Shown here one piece after another: positions 1 to 11,480 of a stretch of 64,000 bases of DNA. Under the pieces are notes generated by a model that saw only the letters and a list, made by a program, of their open reading frames with translations, searched no databases and was not told where the DNA came from. Both the position numbers and the translations under genes were made by a program. Each line of letters opens with the position of its first letter. The stretch's first letter is position 1. Source of the DNA: Rhizoctonia solani (lineage: Eukaryota > Basidiomycota > Agaricomycetes > Cantharellales > Ceratobasidiaceae). The DNA is taken from NCBI RefSeq assembly GCF_016906535.1, contig NC_057379.1, positions 1,240,001 through 1,304,000 on the forward strand, read 5' to 3'.

Positions 1-379
1 GCCCGTGTGAACCGTTGTGCCTCTAGGTTTAGATAATCGATGCCATGGTTCTTTAGTTCCGGACGGAGTATTGCAATTTCTCGGGCCCAGAAGCCACATA
101 ACCCTACCAGCTTACAACCTTATACCACCTGAGTGTCTCTGGCGGTCGTGACTAAGCCTTTCTCACAGATGTTCTTTACTGGGAGTGCAATCCGATCTGA
201 CCGTGTCTTACCAACTATAAGTTACAACCAGTAACACCCCTGCTGACAATTCCAAACAGAAAGTAACAAATATGATTAAGATCGACGTACTACAATCTCA
301 TGCCTCACAGCGTGTCAAAACTAAGATTGACATGTCTAAGTAAATCTAACGTATCATAAAGAGCAGAATGACTGAGGTG
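1..379. other. No gene seen; 3' flank of the oxysterol-binding protein gene
   Basis: I see no convincing coding exon, RNA gene or repeat here. It lies beyond the stop codon of the minus-strand gene at 380 and may hold its 3' UTR and polyadenylation region. Confidence 0.4.
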
Positions 380-2565
380 TTACGAGACTGGCAAGGAAGC
401 AGCCAACGTCAGTTCCTCCTCCACGGCCTTGCGTCCTTCAGCAGTCAGAACTGGTTGTCCGTTTGAGATATCCTGCTCGAAATACACGGGTACGAACCTG
501 GCCAGCCGGATTAATGCAAACTCAGGTTACAATCGTTGTTACTTACTCTTCATTCCTCGCTTTCCTTGAGGCAGCATCATCCCTTTGTTGCTGCTCGATG
601 TTTTGCTTGACACGGGTTGCTTCGCTGTAGTTCTTGGATAGAAGGTTCTTGGTTACATGCTCCCACAGTCGATGAGACTCGTTCGGCAATTGCTCTTCGA
701 CAGGGCGAACATGTTTGGGAAGCACCGCGAGGTTAGAGAGGTCAACCAGTGGGTAAGTTTCCTGTCATCATCATTAGCGTGGCCCAAGCGTAACACACCA
801 AGGGTCACTTACCGACGATCCGACACGCTTCCACTTGATCAGACCTCGCCAGGTGCCATCAAAAGTAGCGACCACACGTGACTGGGGAACGCTCTTGACC
901 TTCGTCCATGATGCACATTCATCGGGTTCCGATGGGTTGTATGAATGAATTACACCCTCAACAAGGAATTGCGACCTGCCAATCCAAGACTGCAAGCGTG
1001 ATTTAACTTGATCTTTTTTATGGTGAATGATTTAGTTATCAGCATACCTCTTCCTTATACTCAATGATAGCCCGCAGGCTATCATTTCCTGGGCGGTCAC
1101 AAGTGACGATGGTCTGTAGCGAATGACGCGTCAGTAACGCCCTAGATCCCTGTCGGGACTAAATGATTACAGACAGAATCACTCATCGTAGCATAAAACT
1201 GCCCACGTAGGACCCCGTTGACATTGGCGGAATTATGGGTTACACGATACTTTTCCCCGTTCCCTATTCAATGAGTTCAGAATCAGAGACTGTCGGCCAT
1301 ATGTACAAGGGCAGCGACCCCCGAATGAGACGCAAGCTCACCTGGCCCTTTGGTAATGTTAATGAAAATGCCCTTGTTTGAAGATCCAGGAGTTACGCGG
1401 ACGGATGTGCCTACGACCTTTGCCGATATCTGGTCTACCTGTGAAAGCAAAGCAGAAGCTCAGTTAGGGTTAGGTCGCGTGAATTTAGAGTGACCAAAAA
1501 AGAAATGACGACCCGAACAAACAGGAGTTTGACGACTTTCGTTGGGGTTTGAGACTTACACCACACGCTTCGATGCCCCGCTCTGGAGCTGTGATATAGA
1601 AACTGGAAATGGGTGGATGGTGCGAGACTTGCTCAGTCTGGAGATGGATTGAATACTATGATTAGCAAGATTGCTGTCTTGGAGAAAAACTATCACTCAC
1701 TAGAAACACTACACGAACTCGATCATCGCCTGCCGAAGCGCCCTCGACTTCGTTAGAGTCATCCCCCGATCCGGGTATACCGGCTGCTGCGCCAGCGCTT
1801 GATCGGTGCTTATGTGAACGGGCGGCATTGGGGCCACTGGTGGATGTAGTGGAACGGACGCTGGCAGTTTCACTCGGAACTTGGTCGGGTGGAGCGAGGG
1901 AGGAATTAGAGGAAATAAGCGTATGGGCCGGGAAAATAGGTGGCTCGTTAGGGTTGGCAGGATACTTCAATGGAGTGACAGATGTATGGCATCGGAAGTA
2001 TTCCCCTATTCAATGGACAAATCAAAATATCCAGATGAGCGAATTACTATTGTCAACTGCAATTGATATATACGCACCAAGGACCGAGTTGTATGGTTTG
2101 CATATCTTGCCGTGAACAAACTTGAGATCCTTGGTAAACGTGAAGCGGAGTACGGCCAGCATTCTCATCAGATTGTCGTCGGAGTCGTTTATTCTGACCA
2201 GGCCGAGCTCAGCTATTTCGCGATTTCTGCAACCGTGGTTATTATACTCACGTTGCGAAAACATCAGGTCTATCTAGATAGTTCCAGTACTCTAGATTGG
2301 GGATTGGCTCCAGGAGGGAAGCTGGTAAAGAAATACGCCTTTTTCCCAGTTAGCGACGCTCCTTGTCCCAAGTAAAAACTCACATGGTCGCGATATCTTT
2401 AACTCCCAAGCACTTCTTCACAAGCCCTACGATCATCTTCAGCTTGCCCTCTCCAGAGTCGGCAACCGGCTCGGCAGCGTCATGGGCACCAGCAGGAAGC
2501 GACAATGAAGAGGCATCGCGTGTATCAAAGTCTTTCCTGTCGGCTTCAGCAGATGTTTTTCCCAT
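380..2565 (-). CDS. KES1: Oxysterol-binding protein, Kes1/Osh4-like (spliced)
   Basis: Cytosolic lipid-transfer protein that would exchange sterol and phosphoinositide between membranes. Reading the minus strand from the ATG at 2565, the spliced product shows the ORP family blocks in order: LLEPIPNLEYWNYLDRPD (about 2330-2256), LRFTFTKDLKFVHGK and KPYNSVLG (about 2160-2100), then an exon beginning GEYFRCH. The ORP fingerprint EQVSHHPP is encoded near 1640-1610, followed by ISSFYITAPERGIEACGV. Further exons give NKGIFINITKG, YRVTHNSANVNGVLRG and, near 900-780, a segment containing TFDGTWRG. The C-terminus has the usual basic, glutamine-rich tail (EATRVKQNIEQQQRD) and a last exon ending at a TAA at 382-380. 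No PH or ankyrin domain is seen, so it matches the short Kes1/Osh4 class. A low-complexity Ser/Pro/Ala insert (about 1930-1740) just before the fingerprint is longer than usual. Exact splice sites for every exon were not fixed. Confidence 0.9.
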
Positions 2566-2799
2566 GACTATCGCAAAAGAGGGATGTTGGTGGTGGTGGA
2601 GATGGCGTTTCTTTCATATTGGCACAGCGTTTATGTCACACAACGTAATCAAATTCCTAAAAGGTTACCTCAATGATCCCTCAGCCACGTGCGTAGTCCC
2701 TCGAAACATACAATGACAAAATATAAATACAATACAAAATAACTAAATATCTTGTATCATACAACTTTGTTATAACAACATGAAATTAAAAATGACCGC

Positions 2800-3187
2800 T
2801 CAGCGCTTGTTTCCTGTGATAAGACAGATAAACCTGTTTTCTTCCATCGGTTTTGTGAGCTTTACTCACAAAGCCCCTGGAGTATTAATCAACGCCTCAG
2901 CCGAAGCTTCCTTGGCATATTTCATTTGTCGACCGCGTCCTATCGCCCACGTAAGGCGGTTGCCGGCAACTGAGATTTCTCAACGTGTAAGGCTACCAAC
3001 CATTTATGTATAGACCGCATTGATACATACCACTGGGGCAAACGGAATGAACGGGGGCCCCATCGAAATACTCGGTTGACACCAAATGCCATTCGAGAAG
3101 AACGTGGTTTTGGTCCGCCCACTCTTGCAACTGGGCATGGTAATTGAGATATTTAGTCGGCGCTTGAAACTGATAGGCTCCGGACAT
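2800..3187 (-). CDS. Small dsRNA-binding-domain-like protein, copy 1 of 5
   Basis: A protein of about 110 residues in three exons. Exon 1 starts at the ATG at 3187 and encodes a helix (YHAQLQEWADQNH) and the first strand (VLLEWHLV), ending VHSVCPS plus one base. After a GTATGT...CAG intron, exon 2 encodes VAGNRLTWAIGRG and a second helix (KYAKEASAEALINTPGAL). A short third exon ends at a TGA (2802-2800). The helix-strand-strand-strand-helix order with a basic K-x-A-K-x-x-A second helix is the outline of a double-stranded RNA-binding motif. It is a relative of the genes at 27809, 29456, 31313 and 36850. No other domain is present. The RNA-binding role is inferred from fold outline only. Confidence 0.6.
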
Positions 3188-4704
3188 TAATTATATAGCT
3201 AAATAAAGATAAGATGCTAAGCAGTCAGAATTTAGTTGAAGGCACACAGCTAAAGCTATCATGCATCCTTCATATATATATCTTCTTCATCATTTTTGAT
3301 TGCCCGCTACCATTTACAAGCATGGCAACCCGATGATTGGCTCATTAGATACGATGTGCTCTATGTATTGGCGCATACAGTCGTTTTGTCACAGATTGGA
3401 TCCAATTATGCGACAATCACTCCTGTGTCTGAGTAATCCTGACCTGTCATAACTGGCTTAATTACAAAGTCGTGTACGCAACTTAAACTCATTAGTCATT
3501 TTGAGTGTTCGACAATCAATGCTATATTGTCAATGCATCCCACCATGCTGCCGACTTCGCTCGTTGGATCCGTTCGTCGTGAGTTACCAGAGCTGGCACT
3601 TCACCAGAGCTGAGTCCTTGTATGTTGGTAAATCCTTACCAAACGCTTATTATAGAAGCTTGATCGACATCGGCCTCCTCGAGCCATTGCTGTACATAAA
3701 TTCACCCCCGCCACCCGGAAATAATTGACCGATGGGCACGGAGGCACGAATTCCGAAGGCATGGAAACTGCAATAGTGATGCCTGGGTGGTTATGACCCC
3801 ATGTCTTTTGGCGTTGTGCACTCTCCTTAAGTGTACAACACAGCTGAGAATCACGCTAATACTAATTACAATACATCACATGCGTTGCATCAGTTTATCA
3901 CACTAATCTCGTTCCAGCGGATGTCCAATCTGATAGCTGTAATTGAGAATAATCCACAATGTAAGAGTCTAAGACTATTTGTATGTGGTCAGACTTCCGA
4001 CGGAGCTAAGTGGAATGATACATCGATGGCTCGGTCTCGCGCACATCCCCGATACATCCTTAAGTCGTTGAATTTTAAACAATACTTTCCGAAAGAGATT
4101 AATGCCGATCTGACTGCATAGGCTTGATCCCCTTGTGCGATTCCACCTCAGCCCGATCCCAACGTGAATTTTCACGTGTATGTAGCCACGAGGTATCCCG
4201 AATAAGCTTCCAACGATAACGAAGGGGAGCTTAGATTAGTACTTCTAGGATTCTAAATTTTGTTCGTACTGAATCTCCTGAGCTCCTTAATAAGCTACAA
4301 GGCAGTGGTACTTGGCTGCCACATACTTACGAAAAGTCTATTAATCACAAGATCCCTCGATATCTTGCGGGCAAGTTGCTACACGTCGAGCAATGAAATC
4401 TGACACCACATACTAGAGTCTTCAAAGGAGGCGCTAAAGAAGGATACCTCATGGTTTCACAATTGGTATCTTGGGAGACATTGGACGCACCATTGGTGGA
4501 TTAGAATCGTGGAAGTTGCGTACTATAATGCACATACTCAAAACCTTTCCCTGCTACTGAGTGGTAATATTTCAGAATTCTAAAGTCATGACAGTGGCCA
4601 AGTCAACTTTGAATTGGCTTCAGCATGCCTATCATCTGACTGCTGGCCTTCCAGCCAGTCAAGTCTAACCCTGAAGGAGCAGATCGCCGTTGAACCGACA
4701 TAAG
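3188..4704. other. Spacer without recognisable gene
   Basis: Only short shadow reading frames occur. Nothing matches a protein family I know, and no tRNA or repeat is evident. The first part is the promoter side of the minus-strand gene starting at 3187. Confidence 0.4.
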
Positions 4705-4841
4705 GTAAGGTGGACGACAGCAATCGCCCACCACCTAACCCGCGGATGTGCGCTTTTACTTGGCGCCGAGGCGAAAATTCACAATGAATGCCTATTTTCT
4801 CGCCAACTAGAGCGAATTCAAACAAAAAACGTGGTAAAGTT
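4705..4841 (+). repeat. Left arm of a 137-bp inverted repeat
   Basis: This segment (beginning GTAAGGTGGACG, ending GTGGTAAAGTT) recurs as its reverse complement at 5498-5634 with only a few mismatches. The two arms enclose about 656 bp and the whole unit is about 930 bp. The arms could be long terminal inverted repeats of a non-autonomous foldback-type DNA transposon, or an inverted duplication. No transposase is found between them. Confidence 0.75.
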
Positions 4842-5497
4842 ACGCGAAATTTGTGTAGCAGAATACGTATCTAGTTTATATCCCGTTGGTTCCATTTTTC
4901 ATCGCTCTGCATCCAAAATATGACCGTGCTCGACGGTCTACACGTGATGAGAAACGACTGTCGCTATTCGCGACCACTCGCAATTGTGTCAAGATGGATT
5001 CCTTAGCTCATCTGTAGGCTCCGGGGTCCGTGTTGTCAATATATAAACGCTCAAATTAGTTCTAAGTGAAGGATTTAACCAGTATATGCATTATCTTGCG
5101 TATGTACATGTCCTAGGGCGATCTGCTTGTATGGAATGTGACCTGGCGTCTGGTGATGGCTTCGGAACGCTTTGGTTGCCCATTCTATTGCCATTTCGCC
5201 GTTGTTACCATTAAACATACCACTCTCCGAGCAATCCCAATCTGCCTCTTTTTTCGAAGTTTTGTCTTGCTGGGAGGCATTGTTTTGATTACCAGATGGG
5301 GTGCAAAAGGACCCCAGAGTCCATTGCTGAACTAAAGAATCCACTATGACCGAATTACAAGTGCTTGCGAGCAAGGACCGTTGGTTTCTTGTCACGTGTA
5401 GACCACCAAACCCAGTTGTATTTTCGATGCACGGTTCTGTATGATACATATAATGCAATTTAACTCGTATCTTTACTCTTTACTTAAGTTTCTGAAC
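4842..5497. other. Sequence enclosed by the 137-bp inverted repeat
   Basis: No recognisable coding sequence. If the inverted repeat is a transposon, this would be the internal part of a non-autonomous copy. Confidence 0.4.
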
Positions 5498-5634
5498 AAC
5501 TTTACCACGTTTTTTGTTCAAATTCGCTTTAGTTGGCGAGAAAATAGGCATTCATTGTGAATTTTTGCCTCGGCGCCAAGTAAAAGCGCACATCCGCGGG
5601 TTAGGTGGTGGGCGATTGCTGTCGTCCACCTTAC
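5498..5634 (-). repeat. Right arm of the 137-bp inverted repeat
   Basis: Reverse complement of 4705-4841, beginning AACTTTACCACG and ending CGTCCACCTTAC. Outside each arm the sequences differ at once. I did not find a clear target-site duplication. Confidence 0.75.
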
Positions 5635-8028
5635 GGTCATATGATGCCCCGCGAATAATATTGCAGGTTGCGCCACTCTTGCGCATAGCCCTACATCCCG
5701 CACGTGGACGAGAATTGGCTGTGATGGATCGAGCTGTATGCGCTCGCCTGTTTATACACAATTTGTCTAATTTTAAAAGGAGCGTAAAGTATGGTACAGG
5801 ATGAGGTCCAACTTTCCTTGCTCGGGTTCACTGCCCACGTCACTTGCAATTGAATATCAAGGCGGCTTATGACCCGACCCATAAGTTTCAAAAAACCTGT
5901 TGCACCAGCACTTCATCCATCTATAGTACAATCTCGATCATTATGTCTCAAAGCGCGCGCTTATCGAAGTGAAGCAGTGTGCCATCTCGATCTAAACATG
6001 TGGGATCGGGGGAGAAAAGCGCACTGGAAAAGCGGAAGTAACATCCATGTGGACTGCCATATTCGTGTATTATCGACGTACGTCATAGGCGACCCCCAAC
6101 CCCCAACAAGAGGACAACCGGAGTACGGTGCGATACTGAGTATGGGGCCCGATGTAAGTCGTACATGCGTTGATCCCTCCTGTTCACCAATACCATGACA
6201 GGCAGGTACCCGGGTCGACTTCCCGTATGAATGTCATATCTTACCCTTGCATCGTCCCGCGAGTAGGAATATCCATCGATACGCTTGATACTCAGATGGG
6301 CTTGCTAGGATTCCTTGCAAGCCATGTGACATATGCTTGTTTGAATATGCTGCGTCGCAGTGTCCTAGGGTAATAAGCGTTTAACCTATAACCGCTTCGC
6401 TGGCGCTCGTATTGCAGCATCACAGCACAACCTGAAGTTGTGACGCTTAGATAGCCTATACAATGCCTGCAACCTTCACCGAGTCATTTCTCTATGCTTC
6501 ATAATCACCTGTCTTGAACATTAGTTTGGAACGTTTACTCTCGGTGTTTGCCCTTGAATTGAGCATCTTCGCAATGTAAATCTAAGCGCGGGGTTCATAC
6601 GTCTATGGTGCCCCTGTCTACTTACTATTTGTCCCAATGTGACCATGGCACACCCAAAATATCAGTAAAACAGTTCGGCCCGTGATTCCAGTCTATTCAA
6701 ACGGGCTGTCGCCATATGCTCGGGTCCCGCTATTACGAAAACCCTGTGGGAGGAATAGGTCAGTACTTGGTCAATTCCTCGATACTCACTCACTACTCCT
6801 ATTCATAGTCAAAAATGGACTGGTTTGGAAGTATGTGCCTTACGTTCACCACCCGAAATGGCTTCTTCCCGGCCTCTAGTTACTTCGTTCCGTTCCAACC
6901 TAAATTCAAGTTCCCGACCTTAAAGTGAGCATGCAACTTTCCGGTCTTATCTTTCCTTCGAGGCTGTGTCCCGACTTGGAAGTTCCACTTCATTGAAATC
7001 TCGTTCAATGTATGGAGCTGGTAAGCCCCTATAACGAAATCTAAGTTGTCGTCCAAGTTTATTCGAGCCAAGTCTATCTTACAAGTGGAATAGAAAGGAC
7101 GGAGGCAAATCCGAACTGCAGCTGTCCTAACACGTCATAGTGGCCACTTATATCGGAACGGACCCGGTGCCCTAACGGATCAGCCACGGGACCGTTACAA
7201 CACTTTAACGTTCCGCGGGTCATCGAGTCACCAGATTGAAAACGATCATGATTAATTAAGACGGAACAAAATGTTCATTTTGATAGTGACTTGGGGGGGA
7301 AGCTAGCTGCTACCTCACTTCACGAATAAAGGTCTGGACTCTAGGACTCTCGTCGATGGGGTCTCATTGCGAGTTAACATCGCACTTTAGGTGCCATGCT
7401 TACGATTTAACCTCGAGCAAATCGAGGATGAGTCTTCCTGTCTAGAACCAGGGTAAGTGCGGGGCTGAAGAATTGCCATTTTCAGACAGACCATCGACAC
7501 GGTAACCTGGTTGGAGCCGGGGAACTGGAGGTTACCTGATTCGCGTTGGAGTAGTTGCCTTTTTTGATAGTGCGCGTGGTGCGGATATGCTACTTGCATG
7601 GCGCGTTTGGATCGGGCGTCGCGCTGAGAAATTTGTGAATTAGATTTCACTGCTGGGGCGCGTTTTTAGCCGGCCAAACCCCCAAAATGCAATTTTAACG
7701 GGGGTTGCGCAAAGTCTGAGATGAGAACGCGGAATGAAGTATGCGTCACTCTACCAGGTAGTACCGCATCGAGTATCTGGAAATCCCGTTGGGCACATAT
7801 TCAAAGTAGAACACGCGTTGTGATGAACGCGACGCGTCGAATGAGACTGAATGGGACGGCAGAGGCGCAACAATAGAATCCATTTTCATTCTTGTATCAA
7901 TCAAGGAATAAGTACCAGCCACACTGTGGATATAGTTATACAGTCAATGCCAGATCGTGAGGTGTGCTATTTAACAACGTAGGATGTCATTCGACCTATT
8001 TCTTGCAGAGTTCTTGCGGAGCGGTGAT
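5635..8028. other. Spacer without recognisable gene
   Basis: No protein family recognised. A minus-strand reading frame at 7071-6880 has a helix-like start and a basic strand (GKLHAHFKVG) that faintly recall the dsRBD-like family, but the second helix is missing, so I do not call it. Nothing else stands out. Confidence 0.35.
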
Positions 8029-8857
8029 CTATTGGTAACGTTCCTTGATGGCATTCCATGGGGCTTCGGCAGCGGGGTAGGCCATAGCCAAGCGGTCCAT
8101 GTCAGCTTCGGGGATGCGGTTGAGGTCTATCGAAGCCCAGTAACGATTAAGAATAAAGATAACATCTTGGGCGTCGTCCGGATTGCTACGACTAGAATAC
8201 GTCCTTAGCAAGCTCGGTAAATGAAGATGAAGACAAGAGCAACTTACTTGGCCCACACCCGGACTTTGGCACGCATGAACTCGGTGACAGATAGAACTAA
8301 TATGGTGTGAGCCAGGCTATCTCCAATTCAATGATAAACATACAGGGAAGGTTTTGTAAAGCCATCACGGTTTGGGGGTTCAGATTTCGTGGACCCTCTT
8401 CACCGGCGACACAAATCTCGATCTAGCCAATGATAAGTCATACTCAAACTAGGAAAGAAACGACTCACATCGACGGCTGGAATGGGCTCATGGTACTTGA
8501 CAAATAATCGATTGGCCCAGGAAGCCATATTGGCGGTCATAATTTCGCTATCGCCAGCCTGGATGGCTTCACGAACGTTCCTAAATCCGCTCATAACAAT
8601 ACAAAGTATTTCCTGCGGCGATCAGTGTATTAGTTACATCACGCGGGGGATCAACAAAGAAGGCGGGGGAGAATATGGGGTAGATAGAAGACGCAAAGAT
8701 TGGTAGGGCACGAACTCACCTCAGTATCCCGACCTGGTCCTCCTAGAGCGACGACCTCAAAATTTCCGGCGAAGGCATGGGTGATATGAGCCTGGTTGAG
8801 GAGGTCTGAAAGTACGGCAGCAGCGTCGAAAATCTGGGTGGTCCTTGACATGCCCAT
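8029..8857 (-). CDS. Nucleotidyltransferase-like hypothetical protein (5 exons)
   Basis: Starting at the ATG at 8857 (or the in-frame ATG at 8851), the exons join cleanly. Exon 1 ends GGPGRDTE at 8720 before a GTGAGT donor, and exon 2 runs 8612-8469 (EILCIVMSGFRNVREAIQ... to AVD). Exon 3 starts at 8422 and ends before a 47-nt intron. Exon 4 encodes LSVTEFMRAKVRVWAK, and exon 5 ends KERYQ with its stop at 8029. The product is about 190 residues. An N-terminal segment (LNQAHITHAFAGNFEVVALGG) resembles the start of fungal proteins with a nucleotidyltransferase (AbiEii/MNT-like) fold, and the DDAQDVIFIL segment near the end fits the helical tail of those proteins. The usual D-x-D pair is not obvious, so activity is doubtful. 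Function unknown. Confidence 0.6.
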
Positions 8858-9276
8858 TGGGGTCAGTGAGGCATAGCACCTAGTAGTCGTTCTGCTGTTT
8901 AAGAACAAGTTGGAAGCGATCGGGTGACTAGCTGGGGCTCGAGCGCGTGGTAGAGAGGATCCAATGAGGAGGAAGACCGGCGGCAGGTAGCGCCACTGCA
9001 AAGCTAGTCAAAGAGCTACTTGGACCACAAAACCGCGATTACCCGTGGGTCAGCTGAGCGCTGGGATGGGTGAATGCATGTCCACCACGAGGCCTGAAAT
9101 CATCGTCGTGCGAGACCTTTATCCATGCTTGCGGTCAATAATCTGAAACGTCCCCGCTGGACCTTAGATCGAATACAGCCCAGCACACAGGTACCTACTG
9201 GTCAGCCGATGGAGTGTGGGTGACGCGATGGACCCGTGAGGCGGTGCAAAAGTAATGGCAATTGAAGATTATTTGA
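8858..9276. other. Divergent intergenic region
   Basis: Lies between the starts of a minus-strand gene (8857) and a plus-strand gene (9277), so it must hold both promoters. No TATA box or other motif stands out. Confidence 0.4.
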
Positions 9277-11480
9277 ATGTATTGTTCACTACCGGCGACC
9301 ACCATGGCCATGCTGACGGCAATATCGACTCGCTGCCGACTGATATGCAGGGTAATCCATATTGGGGCACCTGCCTCAGTTGAGGCTCGTGTCCGTGGAT
9401 GTTCGGCCGAAGGAGCTAGTCATCGAGCTTTGAATACATGGCAGCGCGGTTTCCTTTCTGACGGCGACGACGAGGCTGCACGCGCGGCTATTCTTGAGAA
9501 TGCTCTCAAGGGCAGGCAGCCAACTGATCTCATGCTCAGGTGTCCGTCGACTTGCCTTCCTAAGCATCACACATCGTATTGACTCTATTCATTTCATCGT
9601 CTAGGCACCATTCTTGATGCGCAAGGTCTGTCCCAGTCACTCAGACTAGACCTGCGTTCTGATTCGCGTAGGATCCGTCAAGAGCGTGTCCGGTCAGTTT
9701 ACAAAGTCCGACTTGTGCGCCGAACACCGTCTCAATGTAAGCTCTCGTCATATGATCCTATATGCTTGTCTGATCCCTCGTCGATCCAGCCCCGTGACCT
9801 TCGGAAAATTGATTCGCGTATACCGAACCTTGTTCCGACCATTCTCACACGCAAAGAAGCCATTCTTGTCAGTCCAGATTTCGTTGCCTGGATCACTCAA
9901 TTTATTTACACGCCCTTGGTCTACGGTAGGTTAACATTCTCCATATTCGCGCCCTTGTCAAAGCGGATGCGGTAATACTGTTTGACTCGTACGGAAGCGT
10001 CGACTCGAGACTCCATTCGGTATTTTTGTATCATCTTGAAGTACGTAATCACGAGCCCTCACCTCTGTTCGTCTCATTAGATTCCCATTTCTAGCATAAC
10101 CTAAAGCAAAAGTCCACCACTCTTCCATATGAGTTCCGTGCCCTTGAATCAATTCTGGTTTCCGTCGTGTCAGCGCTCGAAGCCGAGATGGTCTTTACCC
10201 GCCACCTGGTTGCGGGACTTTTGGCTGAACTAGAAGATGACATTGACAGGGACAAATTCAAGCGATTACTACACTACTCCAGGAGATTACAGAGCTTTAC
10301 TAATAGAGCCAAACTAGTACAAACAGCGTTGGAGGAGGTTTTGCAACAGGGTAGGTCGGTGACGTATTATGATGACCATGATTTTAATCACCCCATTTTT
10401 AACTTTCTCTCGGTAACCCATATCGATCGTGCTAAACTCGACTCAGACGAAGACATGAATCATATGTACTTGACCGACAAAAAACTTGGAGTAGAACGCA
10501 AAATGGAGGACCACGATGAGCTGGAGGTTTTACTCGAGTCATTTGACAAACAAGTGGAGGAGATTGTCAACGAAGCGGAAACGACTATCGTGAGTCTCTG
10601 CGCTACCTTTGATCCCATCTCTCCCCGCGTTTTCCTTGCATATATCCCCTTCCATTCCCCGATCTATTGGCTTGAATTACTATCGTATTGACACCATCGA
10701 GAGTAACGTGCAATCAACACTGGAAATTGTCGAGCTAATTCTGGACTCTAACCGTAATGCCCTCCTCGCCCTGGACTTGAAAGTCTCCATTGGTACTTTT
10801 GGAATTGGTGCAGGGGCTTTAGTGGCGGGGCTATTTGGGATGAACGTGAGTCGTGCTTTTTGGCGTACGGGAGTACTATCCCTAATTTCATTTAAACATT
10901 TCCATTCTACTTGAATTAAACCGCTCTGATACAGTTGCAAAGTCATCTTGAGGACGACAGATTTGCATTCTTCGCCGTGTCGGGGGTAGCAATGGGGGTA
11001 GCCGGGTTGGTTGCTTGGTTGGGGATGAGACGGTATGTACCGACCCTTCTGTTTAGATCTTGCCTGCCCCATTATTTCGCGCTCTCGGGTTGCTATTCTA
11101 TGTTCACATTATATCCGCACTGATCTCCCTGGAACCTGGACCACATGTTGCTTAATCGCCAGTTAATCTGCTGCCTTCCAGGGTCAACTCGTGTTGGGCC
11201 ATATAACCGTATGCTATGCTTTAGCGGCTTGCTTGGGGAGCATTGCTACGATGATTTCGGGACACGTATTCTTTGTTGTTCCCACTTCTCATGCTTCGGG
11301 TCGTTCCAGCTCTGGTTCTCGAACCCCTCCACTCCTCCCTCACCCCTATCTTACTCCAGAGTTTTGTCGTACTACCATGACCTGACCGACCATCTGTCTG
11401 GCCTTATTCTCACGCCCCGTCCGCGTGCTCCCTTAGTCAACGAGGTTGGGCACCACCCCTGGTCCCAAGCTACTTACTGA
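9277..11480 (+). CDS. MRS2: Mrs2/CorA-type mitochondrial magnesium channel (spliced)
   Basis: Mrs2 proteins form a pentameric channel that brings Mg2+ into the mitochondrial matrix. The spliced plus-strand product shows family blocks in order: PRDLRKIDSRIPNLVPTIL and RKEAILV (about 9790-9870), NILHIRALVKADAVILFDSY (about 9933), SRLHSVFLYHLE, then YEFRALESIL and VSALEAEMVF (about 10128-10190). These are followed by the coiled segment around 10240-10600. TLEIVELILDSNRNALLALD leads into the first membrane segment and the signature GMN (within AGLFGMN, about 10830-10845). A second hydrophobic segment (FAFFAVSGVAMGVAGLVAWL) follows a short intron at about 10846-10934. The N-terminus from the ATG at 9277 is rich in Arg, Ser and Ala, like a mitochondrial presequence. 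The 3' end is uncertain: the last exon after the GTATGT donor near 11033 may end at 11480 or be spliced differently. Confidence 0.88.

Noticed and set aside
6203..6221. A stretch resembling a cloning-vector polylinker (KpnI, SmaI and SalI sites in a row)
   Set aside because: Only about 15 bp match, the order is not continued on either side, and the surrounding sequence is not vector-like.
6880..7071. Minus-strand frame faintly like the first half of the dsRBD-like family
   Set aside because: The helix 1 match is weak, the second helix is absent and no splice partner is found downstream.
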